A DNA stretch of 64,000 nucleotides, from the NCBI GenBank assembly GCA_043821115.1, contig JBDRDD010000020.1:26970-90969 (forward strand). The letters are read 5' to 3'. Source of the stretch: JBDRDD01 sp043821115 (lineage in GTDB: Bacteria > CAYTYR01 > UBA6262 > DAOVJB01). Under the pieces are notes generated by a model. The model had not been told where the DNA came from. It was given only the letters and a program-made list of their open reading frames with translations, and ran no database searches. A program made the translations under genes and the position numbers. Positions 8,901 through 16,696 of the stretch are shown one piece after another (positions within the stretch are counted from its first letter, which is position 1; each line of letters opens with the position of its first letter).

Positions 8901-11717
8901 GTGGCGAACAAGGATATGATCACTATAAAAGGCGCAAGAGAGCACAACCTTAAGAATATAGACCTGTCCATCCCGCGCAACAAGCTTGTTGTGGTTACTG
9001 GTCTGTCCGGTTCAGGTAAATCATCTCTTGCCTTTGACACGATTTATGCCGAAGGGCAGAGGCGCTACGTTGAGTCCCTCTCGAGTTACGCACGGCAGTT
9101 TCTGGAGCAGATGGAAAAGCCCGACGTGGACCACATAGAAGGGCTCTCGCCCGCTATTGCCATACAGCAGAAAGCCCCGTCACGCAATCCCCGTTCCACC
9201 GTGGGAACAACAACAGAAATATATGATTACATGAGGCTTCTTTTCGCACGTGTCGGCAAACCTCATTGTCCCGAGTGCGGCAGAGAGATACTCCCCCAGT
9301 CATCCCAGCAGATAATAGAGCAGGTACTTGGTTTTGATAAGGCAAGCAGTATAATGATACTGGCGCCACTTGTAAGCGGCAGGAAAGGAGAATACAGGGA
9401 ACTTTTCGAGCGGATAAGAAAAGAAGGTTTTGCAAGGGTCAGGGTGGATAATAAGATCTATAACCTTGAGGAAGAAATAAAACTTGATAAGAAAAAGAAG
9501 CATACCATAGAGGTTGTGGTTGACAGGCTCATAATATCAAAAGATGTAAAAAGCCGTCTGGCCGATTCCGTTGAAACGGCTCTTAAGATAGCACGGGGCG
9601 TGATAAAGGTCCTTGTTTTTGACAAGGCCAAAAATGATTTTACAAAAGAGCATCTCTTTAGCGAGCATTATGCCTGTGTTCATTGCGGGATAAGCCTTCC
9701 TGAGATATCACCGAGGATGTTCTCTTTCAACAGCCCTTACGGCGCATGCGCTAATTGCGGGGGCCTGGGGAAGAAGCTGGAAGTAGACCCGGAGCTTGTC
9801 GTGCCTGATGCGTCCCTATCAATAGATGATGGGGCTTTGCTTCCATGGGCAAAACCTATAACCACAAGGCGCAACCGCTGGAAGGGAGCATGGTCAAATT
9901 ATTATTCCGATAAACTCGATGAACTGGCGAAAACATATCATTTCAGTCTGAGGGTTCCTTTTAATAAACTTGATGATAAACAGAAAAAGGTCGTTCTTTA
10001 CGGGGACGGGGATTTCGAGGGAGTCATAAACAACCTCGAGAGGCGCTACAGGGAGACGGAATCGGATTTTGTCAAGGAAGAAATATACTCTAAATATATA
10101 CGCGCCAACAAATGTCCTGTGTGTAACGGTGGACGACTGAAGAAGCAATCGACATATGTCACCATTGGCGGCAAATCTATCGTTGAAGTGAGTGCCATGT
10201 CAATTGTTGGGGCCAGGACATTTTTTGAATCCCTGAAACTTACGAAAAAAGAAGCGTTCATAGCGCAGAAGATACTGAAAGAAATAAAGGCCAGGCTGAT
10301 GTTTCTTGTAAACGTGGGTCTTGATTATATAACCCTGGAGCGAGAGAGCATGACACTCTCAGGAGGTGAAGCACAGAGGATACATCTTGCGACCCAGATA
10401 GGATCAAGCCTTGTAGGGGTTCTCTATGTTCTCGATGAGCCGACCATAGGGCTCCACCAGAGGGATAATCACCGTCTTCTTGAAACCCTCACGAGGCTAA
10501 GAGACCTGGGAAATACGCTTCTTGTCGTCGAGCACGACGAGGCGACAATCCGGGCTGCTGATTACATAGTGGATCTTGGCCCGGGGGCTGGCGAGGCCGG
10601 CGGATACGTTGTCTGCGAGGGGAAACTAAGGGATATAATCGGCTGCAAAAAATCCCTCACAGCAGGGTATCTGAACGGAACTTTAAGTATCCCGATTCCG
10701 TCAAAGAGAAGGGAGTACAAAACTCGGGCAAAAGTCGAGGTAAAGGGCGCGGGGCATTTTAATCTGAAAAACATAGATGTGGCGATACCTCTTGGAACCT
10801 TCACCTGTGTGACCGGTGTATCGGGCTCCGGCAAGAGTACTCTTGTGCAGGAGATACTTTACAAGGCACTCGCTCAAGAGCTTTATCATTCAAAGGAAAA
10901 ACCGGGGACCCATAAAAAAATAAAAGGGATAGAGAATGTAGACAAGGTAATAGTTGTTGACCAGTCTCCTATAGGAAGAACCCCGAGGTCGAATCCGGCG
11001 ACATATACAGGTCTTTTTACCCCCATCAGGGAAGTTTTGAGCCAGTTGCCTCAGGCCCGCATGCGCGGGTACAAACCGGGAAGGTTCAGTTTTAATGTGA
11101 AGGGTGGCCGATGTGAGACATGTGGCGGGGACGGCATGATAAAAATAGAGATGCAGTTTTTGCCTGATGTCTATATTCACTGCGATACATGCAAGGGAGC
11201 GAGGTTCAACGAGGAAACACTCGAGGTCCGCTACAAGGGGAAGAACATAGCTGATATTCTTGCTATGAGCGTTTCCGAGGCCCTGGAGTTCTTCAAGAAC
11301 ATCCCAAGGATTAAAAAGATGCTCCAGACGCTCGAGGATGTGGGGCTTGGATATATAAAACTGGGTCAGCCCGCGACAACTGTTTCGGGGGGGGAGGCGC
11401 AGAGGGTGAAGCTTGCTACGGAGCTTGGCAAGAGAAGTACCGGCAGGACTATTTATATTCTTGATGAACCCACGACGGGGCTGCATTTTGCAGATATTCA
11501 TAAACTGCTCGACGTGCTGCACCGCCTTACAGACGCGGGGAATACAGTTTTAACCATAGAGCATAACCTCGATGTTATAAAAACAGCTGATTATGTCATT
11601 GACCTGGGCCCGGAAGGAGGGGATAAAGGGGGCTTTGTGGTTGCGACTGGAACTCCCGAGGAGGTCTCAAAGGTCGGCAAATCCTTCACAGGGCAGTTCC
11701 TCAAGAAGGTTCTCTGA
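8901..11717 (+). CDS. uvrA: Excinuclease ABC subunit A
   Basis: 938 residues, full length. UvrA is the damage-sensing ATPase of nucleotide excision repair and loads UvrB on DNA. Two ABC modules are visible: Walker [10 protein letters not shown] near residue 34 and GVSGSGKST near 641, two signatures (LSGGEAQRI and VSGGEAQRV) and two Walker B DEPT motifs. Zinc-binding cysteines appear as CPECG, CVHCG/CANCG and the C-terminal CETCGGDG with CDTC. The GTG start at 8901 follows AGGAG at 8890-8894. It appears monocistronic: a terminator lies upstream and the Tol-Pal cluster follows with its own likely promoter. uvrB lies 41 kb away in the same window. Confidence 0.98.
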   Translation: MANKDMITIKGAREHNLKNIDLSIPRNKLVVVTGLSGSGKSSLAFDTIYAEGQRRYVESLSSYARQFLEQMEKPDVDHIEGLSPAIAIQQKAPSRNPRSTVGTTTEIYDYMRLLFARVGKPHCPECGREILPQSSQQIIEQVLGFDKASSIMILAPLVSGRKGEYRELFERIRKEGFARVRVDNKIYNLEEEIKLDKKKKHTIEVVVDRLIISKDVKSRLADSVETALKIARGVIKVLVFDKAKNDFTKEHLFSEHYACVHCGISLPEISPRMFSFNSPYGACANCGGLGKKLEVDPELVVPDASLSIDDGALLPWAKPITTRRNRWKGAWSNYYSDKLDELAKTYHFSLRVPFNKLDDKQKKVVLYGDGDFEGVINNLERRYRETESDFVKEEIYSKYIRANKCPVCNGGRLKKQSTYVTIGGKSIVEVSAMSIVGARTFFESLKLTKKEAFIAQKILKEIKARLMFLVNVGLDYITLERESMTLSGGEAQRIHLATQIGSSLVGVLYVLDEPTIGLHQRDNHRLLETLTRLRDLGNTLLVVEHDEATIRAADYIVDLGPGAGEAGGYVVCEGKLRDIIGCKKSLTAGYLNGTLSIPIPSKRREYKTRAKVEVKGAGHFNLKNIDVAIPLGTFTCVTGVSGSGKSTLVQEILYKALAQELYHSKEKPGTHKKIKGIENVDKVIVVDQSPIGRTPRSNPATYTGLFTPIREVLSQLPQARMRGYKPGRFSFNVKGGRCETCGGDGMIKIEMQFLPDVYIHCDTCKGARFNEETLEVRYKGKNIADILAMSVSEALEFFKNIPRIKKMLQTLEDVGLGYIKLGQPATTVSGGEAQRVKLATELGKRSTGRTIYILDEPTTGLHFADIHKLLDVLHRLTDAGNTVLTIEHNLDVIKTADYVIDLGPEGGDKGGFVVATGTPEEVSKVGKSFTGQFLKKVL

Positions 11718-11741
11718 TGCGGTGTTATGGAGAAATTTCCC

Positions 11742-11770
11742 TTGACTTTTATGTTTGAAAAGGATACCAT
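11742..11770 (+). promoter_or_regulatory. Possible promoter of the Tol-Pal cluster
   Basis: TTGACT (11742-11747), 17-bp spacer, TACCAT (11765-11770). The -10 is only four of six to consensus; position before pal is the main support. Confidence 0.4.
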
Positions 11771-11844
11771 ATATCCAAATAAAATAAAAGTTTATATTAA
11801 AAGAAAGAGTAGTCAAATTGATATAGATGAAAGGGGTATGGTTT

Positions 11845-12375
11845 ATGAGATATGGTAAAATAGCGATTTTCGCAGTATTATTCGTAGTAGTTGCACTTGC
11901 CGGATGCGGTAAGAAACAGGTAAAAACCTCTGACACGGGGCTTGACAAAATCAAGATGGAGGAAGTAGAAGTGAAAGAGATGGCCAGGGATGCTACTCCT
12001 GAGCAGCCTGTAGCGATAAAGAAAATAGAAGAAATACCTCAAATGAAGGATGCCTATTTTGAGTTTGACAGCTCCAACCTGACGGAGCAGGCACGTGAGG
12101 CTCTGGCCGAGAATGCGAAATGGATCAAGAAAAACAATAAACTCAGAGTCATGGTTGAAGGTCACTGCGATGAACGCGGAACGATAGAATACAATCTGGC
12201 ACTTGGCCAGAGGAGGGCAACCAGTGTGAGAAATTATCTGGTAAGCCTGGGTATCAATGCCGACAAAGTCAATACAATAAGCTACGGCGAGGAAAAACCT
12301 GTTGATGCAAGTCATAACGAGGCTGCATGGGCTAAAAACAGGAGAGCCCACATCGTTTCCATAATCGAGAAATAA
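11845..12375 (+). CDS. pal: Peptidoglycan-associated lipoprotein Pal
   Basis: 176 residues from the ATG at 11845, preceded by AAGGGG at 11831-11836; an in-frame ATG at 11827 lies too close to any ribosome site. The N-terminus is a lipoprotein signal (hydrophobic core, lipobox LAGC), followed by a charged linker and an OmpA-like peptidoglycan-binding domain: YFEFDSSNLT, the VEGHCDERGT loop, NLALGQRRATSVRNYL and a C-terminal NRRAHIV. Pal tethers the outer membrane to peptidoglycan and works with TolB and the TolQRA motor during envelope constriction. It is first in the local cluster, whereas in proteobacteria pal usually follows tolB. Confidence 0.95.
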   Translation: MRYGKIAIFAVLFVVVALAGCGKKQVKTSDTGLDKIKMEEVEVKEMARDATPEQPVAIKKIEEIPQMKDAYFEFDSSNLTEQAREALAENAKWIKKNNKLRVMVEGHCDERGTIEYNLALGQRRATSVRNYLVSLGINADKVNTISYGEEKPVDASHNEAAWAKNRRAHIVSIIEK

Positions 12376-12430
12376 GACTTTTCGTTTATACTGTGGTGCC
12401 GGAGGCAGCTTGATTAAGGACGGATTTTTA

Positions 12431-13213
12431 ATGAAAGGCAAAAAGTTCACGCTTTGTACAATAGGGTGTACTTTTGCGCTTTTTAGTATGGGTTGTCTTG
12501 CCAGTACGCAGGAAATGATAAGGATTAAAAGCGATGTGCGCCAGATGCAGCAGCAGCTAGATGATGTGACCAAGAGTTACGTGAAGAGCAGCAAGGCTAC
12601 TCAGGAAAACCAGGCCAACTTCAAAGCTGAGCTTGAGGAAATGAAAAGCTCTCTGCAGGTATTGCGGGAGCAGGCGAATGAAGAGAGTCACGGGACCTCC
12701 AGGGTATCTCAGCGTCTTGATGATATTGAGATCAGGATTCTTCAGGTAGAACAGCGCCTGTCATCGAAACCTTCAATAGCCTCTCCTGCTGAGGACAATG
12801 TCCCGAAACAGATTCTGCGGCCAACAGACCTTTATCAGGTTGCTTACAGTGATTATGCGAGCGAAAATTATGACCTCTCTATAGTCGGTTTCAGGGAGTA
12901 CCTTAAGAAATATCCGCAGACAGAGTTTTCAGCCAGCGCGCAGTACTGGATAGGTGAATGCTACTACAGTAAGGGGGAATTTGAGAACTCCCTCAGGGAG
13001 TTCGACAAGGTTATCAGTTTTTACCCCAGAAGCGACAAGGTTTCCTCGTCACAACTAAAGAAAGCTTTCGCCTTCTCAGAACTTGGCAGGCACGATGAAG
13101 CCAAAAGGCTGTTAGAGCAGATAATCAAGGAATATCCAGCGTCTGATAAGGAAGTAAAACTCGCGCAGGAGAAACTTGATATGATCAATAATGCCGGTAA
13201 AACTGCGGAATAA
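12431..13213 (+). CDS. Tol-Pal accessory protein, CpoB/YbgF-like
   Basis: About 260 residues. The N-terminus is an export signal with a possible weak lipobox (FSMGC), so it may be a lipoprotein. A coiled coil spans about residues 30-115 (RQMQQQLDDV, LEEMKSSLQVL), followed by TPR repeats: LYQVAYSDYASENYDLSIVG, AQYWIGECYYSKGEFENSL and a third. This is the YbgF/CpoB architecture (trimerising coiled coil plus TPR), which links the Tol system to septal peptidoglycan synthesis. I chose the ATG at 12431; a TTG at 12410 with GGAGG at 12401-12405 would add seven residues. A hairpin terminator follows the stop. Confidence 0.85.
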   Translation: MKGKKFTLCTIGCTFALFSMGCLASTQEMIRIKSDVRQMQQQLDDVTKSYVKSSKATQENQANFKAELEEMKSSLQVLREQANEESHGTSRVSQRLDDIEIRILQVEQRLSSKPSIASPAEDNVPKQILRPTDLYQVAYSDYASENYDLSIVGFREYLKKYPQTEFSASAQYWIGECYYSKGEFENSLREFDKVISFYPRSDKVSSSQLKKAFAFSELGRHDEAKRLLEQIIKEYPASDKEVKLAQEKLDMINNAGKTAE

Positions 13214-13225
13214 AACATATTACAT

Positions 13226-13286
13226 ACCGGGAAACAGCAGGGGTCTGACGATAACAGTCTGACCCCTGTATTTTATACCGGGAAAC
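13226..13286 (+). terminator. Hairpin terminator flanked by direct repeats
   Basis: CAGGGGTC (13238-13245) pairs with GACCCCTG (13261-13268), with an inner GAC/GTC extension across a T-T mismatch, followed by TATTTTAT. The hairpin is bracketed by direct copies of ATACCGGGAAAC (near 13224-13235 and 13275-13286). It may act as a weak terminator after the CpoB-like gene. The flanking repeats also suggest a small REP-like or mobile palindromic element (inference). Confidence 0.55.
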
Positions 13287-13291
13287 CTATT

Positions 13292-13909
13292 ATGCAAATA
13301 ATAACGCTGCGCAAGACACTGCTAATATCTATTCTGGTCCATTTCGTGGTGTTTAGCCTTGGATCGTGGAATGCTTTTTTTCGCCCCAAGAAGATCACCT
13401 GGTCGGTGTCACCCGTTGAGCTGGTCAATATCGCCCCTGAAAAGGTAAAGGCGCCACAGAAGGCCAAGCCCGAGAAAGAGAAACCTCCAAGCCCTCAGAA
13501 GATTTTTAAGAGGATCCAAAAGGCCTCTAAAGCTATTACAGAGAAATTTACAAGAAAAACCATAAAGCAAAACTTCCCGACGATCGAGAAGGTGCCTTCT
13601 TCCGTTGAGATAGAGGTCCAGCACTTTCCTTTCACATACTATCTTGAGATTATACGAAATAAGATAAACAATAACTGGCAGCCCCAGAAGGGGATAGGTC
13701 ACAAGGAAGCAGTAGCATTTTTTAAGATAGCAAGAGACGGGAGTGTAAGAGAATTGTCTATAGAGAAAAGCTCAGGGATATCGTTTTTTGACCGTTCGGC
13801 TTTAAGAGCGGTCATGGAGTCCGAACCTTTTCCACCACTGCCTGCTGGCTTTAACGAGCAATACCTGAGTATTCATCTTAGTTTCAAGGTAAAGGAGTTT
13901 GAATATTAA
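13292..13909 (+). CDS. TonB/TolA-like energy-transducing protein
   Basis: 205 residues. An N-terminal membrane anchor (TLLISILVHFVVFSLGSW) precedes a short Pro/Lys/Glu-rich linker (KAKPEKEKPPSPQ) and a TonB/TolA C-terminal domain: YLEIIRNKINNNWQPQ, AVAFFKIARDGSVRELSIEKSSG, SALRAVMESEPFPPLPAGF. It should span the periplasm and carry force from TolQ/TolR to TolB and Pal. Its place between cpoB and tolB, and the presence of tolQ and tolR downstream, favour a TolA role. The periplasmic linker is much shorter than in E. coli TolA, so by family alone it could equally be named TonB. Confidence 0.8.
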   Translation: MQIITLRKTLLISILVHFVVFSLGSWNAFFRPKKITWSVSPVELVNIAPEKVKAPQKAKPEKEKPPSPQKIFKRIQKASKAITEKFTRKTIKQNFPTIEKVPSSVEIEVQHFPFTYYLEIIRNKINNNWQPQKGIGHKEAVAFFKIARDGSVRELSIEKSSGISFFDRSALRAVMESEPFPPLPAGFNEQYLSIHLSFKVKEFEY

Positions 13910-13916
13910 CAGAAAT

Positions 13917-15218
13917 ATGGGTAATATAATTAAACGTACGGTTATTTTTCTTCTTGTTATGCTTGCCTTCTGTGGGTTGTTAGCTCTGCGGGCGGAGTCG
14001 GCCGATGTTTATCTTGATGTGACCAAGCTTGCAAAGAAGATAAATATATTTGTCCCGGATTTCATAAAAGACGGGTCTGTTCAAGAGACCGATGCATTAT
14101 CAAGGGAAATAACAGATATACTGCGCAATGATCTCAATTTTTCCGGGATATTCTCCGTCCAGAAGGGAACGGGTTTCGAGGGAAAGGACTTCGAAGCACT
14201 TCAGGCACTCAAAATAGACGCTATTTTAAGGGGAACATACAAGATAGAGGAAGATGACCTGGTACTTGAATGCCATGCCTTTGATGTGAAAAAAGGACAG
14301 CCTATTATGGGCAAAAAGTTCTCCAGCGGGAAAAGATACCTGCGTTACATAGTCCATCAGATGAGCGATGAGATAGTGTTTAGTTTTAGCGGTACAAGGG
14401 GAATAGCGCATACCAAGATCGCATTCATAGCCGAGGTGGACGGCTACAAGGAAGTCTTTATAGTCGACTATGACGGTCATAACCTGAGAAAAATAACCGA
14501 TGACAAGTCAATAAACGTGATGCCCATGTGGTCCCCGGACGGCAGGAAGATAATCTACAGCTCATACCGCAATATTAATCCGGACCTTTACGAATTTGAC
14601 CTTAAGTATTTTTCAAGCAGTCTAATTTCCGGGTTACCAGGGTTAAATGTCAGTGCTGAATATTCCCCTAACGGGAAGTACATAGCCATTACCCTGAGCA
14701 AGGACGGAGACCCCGATATATATATACTAAGAAGCAACGGTAAAAATCCGCGCAGGGTTACTTACAGCCGCGCAAATGATACATCAGCCAGCTGGGCGCC
14801 TAACGGAAGGGAGATCACCTTTACGTCAAACAGGGCAGGGAGCCCACAGATATATGTCATGGATTTGGAGGGCACAAACCTGAGAAGGCTCACTTACCGC
14901 GGTAGCTACAATGATTCGAGCTGCTGGAGTCCAAGGGCTGATAAGATAGCCTATGTTTCAAGGACATCAGGGCGATTTGATATATATACCATCACTCCGG
15001 ACGGATATAACGTCAGACGCCTTACAAGGGATTCCGGAAGCAATGAAAACCCGTCTTTTTCTCCTGACGGGCAGTATATAGTGTTTAGTTCAACGAGAAG
15101 CGGCAAAAGGGATCTATACATAATGAAATCAGACGGTTCAGACCAGAGAAAACTTCTCCCCGGGGAAGTGGCGTCTGCTATAAAAGGGGACTTATTTGCA
15201 CCTTCCTGGGGGCCTTGA
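13917..15218 (+). CDS. tolB: Tol-Pal system translocation protein TolB
   Basis: About 433 residues. A signal peptide (MGNIIKRTVIF, cleavage near AES-AD) is followed by the TolB N-terminal alpha/beta domain (INIFVPDF, LNFSGIF, DAILRGTY) and a C-terminal beta-propeller of repeated WSPDG-type blades (MPMWSPDGRKIIYSS, ASWAPNGREITFTS, PSFSPDGQYIVFSS). TolB is the periplasmic partner of Pal and TolA. The start is uncertain: ATG 13917 has no good ribosome site, while AAAGGAG at 13891-13897 would suit a rarer start such as ATT 13905 or TTG 13899, overlapping the upstream gene. Confidence 0.93.
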   Translation: MGNIIKRTVIFLLVMLAFCGLLALRAESADVYLDVTKLAKKINIFVPDFIKDGSVQETDALSREITDILRNDLNFSGIFSVQKGTGFEGKDFEALQALKIDAILRGTYKIEEDDLVLECHAFDVKKGQPIMGKKFSSGKRYLRYIVHQMSDEIVFSFSGTRGIAHTKIAFIAEVDGYKEVFIVDYDGHNLRKITDDKSINVMPMWSPDGRKIIYSSYRNINPDLYEFDLKYFSSSLISGLPGLNVSAEYSPNGKYIAITLSKDGDPDIYILRSNGKNPRRVTYSRANDTSASWAPNGREITFTSNRAGSPQIYVMDLEGTNLRRLTYRGSYNDSSCWSPRADKIAYVSRTSGRFDIYTITPDGYNVRRLTRDSGSNENPSFSPDGQYIVFSSTRSGKRDLYIMKSDGSDQRKLLPGEVASAIKGDLFAPSWGP

Positions 15219-15280
15219 TAGATACGATATATTAAAGGATAATAGAGTATATAAAAATATAATATAAGGAGGAATATCTA

Positions 15281-15925
15281 ATGGAGTTTATTTCTAACAG
15301 CATGTTCGCGCAATATTTTCAAAAAGGCGGTATAATGATGTATCCGCTGCTTTTGTGCTCCGTGATATCAGTGGCCATCATCATAAACAAGCTCTGGAAT
15401 TTCCGTCATGCCAATACAGACGTGGAAATTCTCATGAGGAAGATAAAAAAGTTTGCAAAGGATGAGAAAATACAGGCCGCTATCTCCTACTGTAATTCTA
15501 CCCCGGGACCTGTCGCTCACATACTGAGCGAAGGGTTAAAGGAGTATGAAAGCGGGAGGGTCGCAATGGAGGAAGCTATGCAGACCGCGGGTTTGAGCGA
15601 GGTTCCAAGGCTTGAGCAGTATCTGCCGGTTCTGCACACCATAGGAAGCGTAGCTACCCTTATTGGTTTCACAGGAACGGTGCTTGGCATGATTCGCGCT
15701 TTCAATGCCATTGCCCTAGCAGGTCTTTCATCGCCTAGTATAGTGGCGACTGGTATAGCGGAGGCGCTTACCACAACAGCCACAGGGCTCTTAATAGCCA
15801 TTCCTGCCCTTGTGTTCTACAATTACCTGAGTCACAGGGTGGATCGCTTTATGCTGCAGATAGAGAAAAGCTCCACGGAGATGGTATACCTCTTGTCGGG
15901 AAGGGGTGAGGAAGATGAGGTTTAA
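15281..15925 (+). CDS. tolQ: TolQ/ExbB family proton-channel protein
   Basis: 214 residues. Three membrane helices: about residues 15-35 (MMYPLLLCSVISVAIII), 120-145 (SVATLIGFTGTVLGMIRAF) and 158-183 (ALTTTATGLLIAIPALVFYNYL). The GTVLGM and TTATGLL motifs are family hallmarks. With TolR it forms the proton-driven stator that powers TolA. Preceded by AAGGAGG at 15267-15273. The end overlaps the next gene, indicating translational coupling. Confidence 0.92.
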   Translation: MEFISNSMFAQYFQKGGIMMYPLLLCSVISVAIIINKLWNFRHANTDVEILMRKIKKFAKDEKIQAAISYCNSTPGPVAHILSEGLKEYESGRVAMEEAMQTAGLSEVPRLEQYLPVLHTIGSVATLIGFTGTVLGMIRAFNAIALAGLSSPSIVATGIAEALTTTATGLLIAIPALVFYNYLSHRVDRFMLQIEKSSTEMVYLLSGRGEEDEV

Positions 15926-16316
15926 GAGACGTTCACATCCTTCTATAAGCTCTGACGCTACGCCCATGGCTGACATAGTCTTCTTACTGCTTATATTTTT
16001 CATGATTTCCTCCTCATTCATAATCCAGCCGGGTATAAAGATAAATCTTCCCGAGGCTGCGACATCGGAGGCACAGCTCGAAAAACAGCTTCTTGTGACG
16101 GTGAGCAAGGACAGCAAGGTTTTTATTAACAAGGAAGAGGTATCCCTCAAGGACCTTGAGAGAGAGTTAAAGGCTGTTTTTTTGAACATGCAGGACAAGG
16201 TCCTCATAATAAAAGCCGACCGCAGGGTGACCCATGGAACAGTCGTTGAGGTGATGGACAAGGCCAAGCTTGCCGGGGCGCAGAGGCTCGCCATAGCTAC
16301 GGAAATGAGACGATAA
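15915..16316 (+). CDS. tolR: TolR/ExbD family protein
   Basis: 133 residues from ATG 15915; GTG 15906 would add three. One N-terminal membrane helix carries the proton-relay Asp (MADIVFLLLIFFM), followed by a periplasmic domain ending DKAKLAGAQRLAIATE. It overlaps tolQ by 11 bases, the normal arrangement for the stator pair. The cluster ends here; a strong promoter and riboswitch for an unrelated giant gene begin 40 bases later. Confidence 0.93.
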   Translation: MRFKRRSHPSISSDATPMADIVFLLLIFFMISSSFIIQPGIKINLPEAATSEAQLEKQLLVTVSKDSKVFINKEEVSLKDLERELKAVFLNMQDKVLIIKADRRVTHGTVVEVMDKAKLAGAQRLAIATEMRR

Positions 16317-16356
16317 AAGCCAAATGGGTGCTTATAAAAAAATTCCCTCTTTTCCC

Positions 16357-16384
16357 TTGACAACATAAGGGTTGGTGGTATAAT
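16357..16384 (+). promoter_or_regulatory. Consensus sigma-70-type promoter upstream of riboswitch 1
   Basis: TTGACA (16357-16362), 16-bp spacer, TATAAT (16379-16384); both hexamers are perfect. Transcription would begin near 16391, about 25 bases before the aptamer. Confidence 0.85.
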
Positions 16385-16416
16385 TAATAATGGAAGAGAA
16401 TAAACATACCGATAAG

Positions 16417-16483
16417 GGCAAACCTCGAGTAATCGAGGGACGCAAAGCCGACAGGTCCACCTGAGGTGGACGGCTGGGTTGCC
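16417..16483 (+). ncRNA. Cyclic di-GMP-I (GEMM-I) riboswitch aptamer 1
   Basis: P1 pairs GGCAA (16417-16421) with TTGCC (16479-16483). The first hairpin, CTCGA/TCGAG, is capped by a GTAA (GNRA) tetraloop. The invariant joining segment GACGCAAAGCC follows, then a second hairpin (GTCCACC/GGTGGAC) and GGCTGGGTTGCC. These match the GEMM-I consensus in order and spacing. It lies about 210 bases before the giant surface-protein gene. GGTTTGCC at 16520-16527 is an exact complement of GGCAAACC at 16417-16424 and could compete for the aptamer's 5' strand; a hairpin ACCGGG/CTCGGT (16515-16548) followed by ATTTTTA may be part of the switch. The expression platform is less certain than the aptamer. Confidence 0.9.
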
Positions 16484-16588
16484 GAAGTATCGCGGGATAG
16501 TTGCAGGGCACTAGACCGGGGTTTGCCAAAATATGAGCGAATCTCGGTATTTTTATGTACCAAACAGGGGTCGGGAATGAAAAAAGTG

Positions 16589-16617
16589 TTGACAAAAAGT
16601 GACGATGGGTCTATTAT
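16589..16617 (+). promoter_or_regulatory. Second promoter, downstream of riboswitch 1
   Basis: TTGACA (16589-16594), 17-bp spacer, TATTAT (16612-16617). If active, it gives a riboswitch-independent transcript with a leader of about 70 bases for the gene at 16697. The remainder of the non-coding stretch 16317-16696 is accounted for by the upstream promoter, the riboswitch and its platform, and the ribosome site AAAAAAGGAGG. Confidence 0.65.
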
Positions 16618-16696
16618 AATATATGGCAATAATATATTGTATAATGAGGAGGATTTCAGGAAGGCTAGGAAAAACTTAATAAAAAAGGAGGCAGTT

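Noticed and set aside
10890..11522. Reverse-strand frame of 210 residues
   Set aside because: It lies entirely inside uvrA on the opposite strand, has no recognisable motif and no ribosome site.
11878..12573. Reverse-strand frame of 231 residues
   Set aside because: Overlaps pal and the cpoB-like gene, both well supported on the other strand.
16466..16696. N-terminal extension of the giant protein frame
   Set aside because: The frame is open, but it crosses the riboswitch and second promoter; the ribosome site and signal peptide place the start at 16697.
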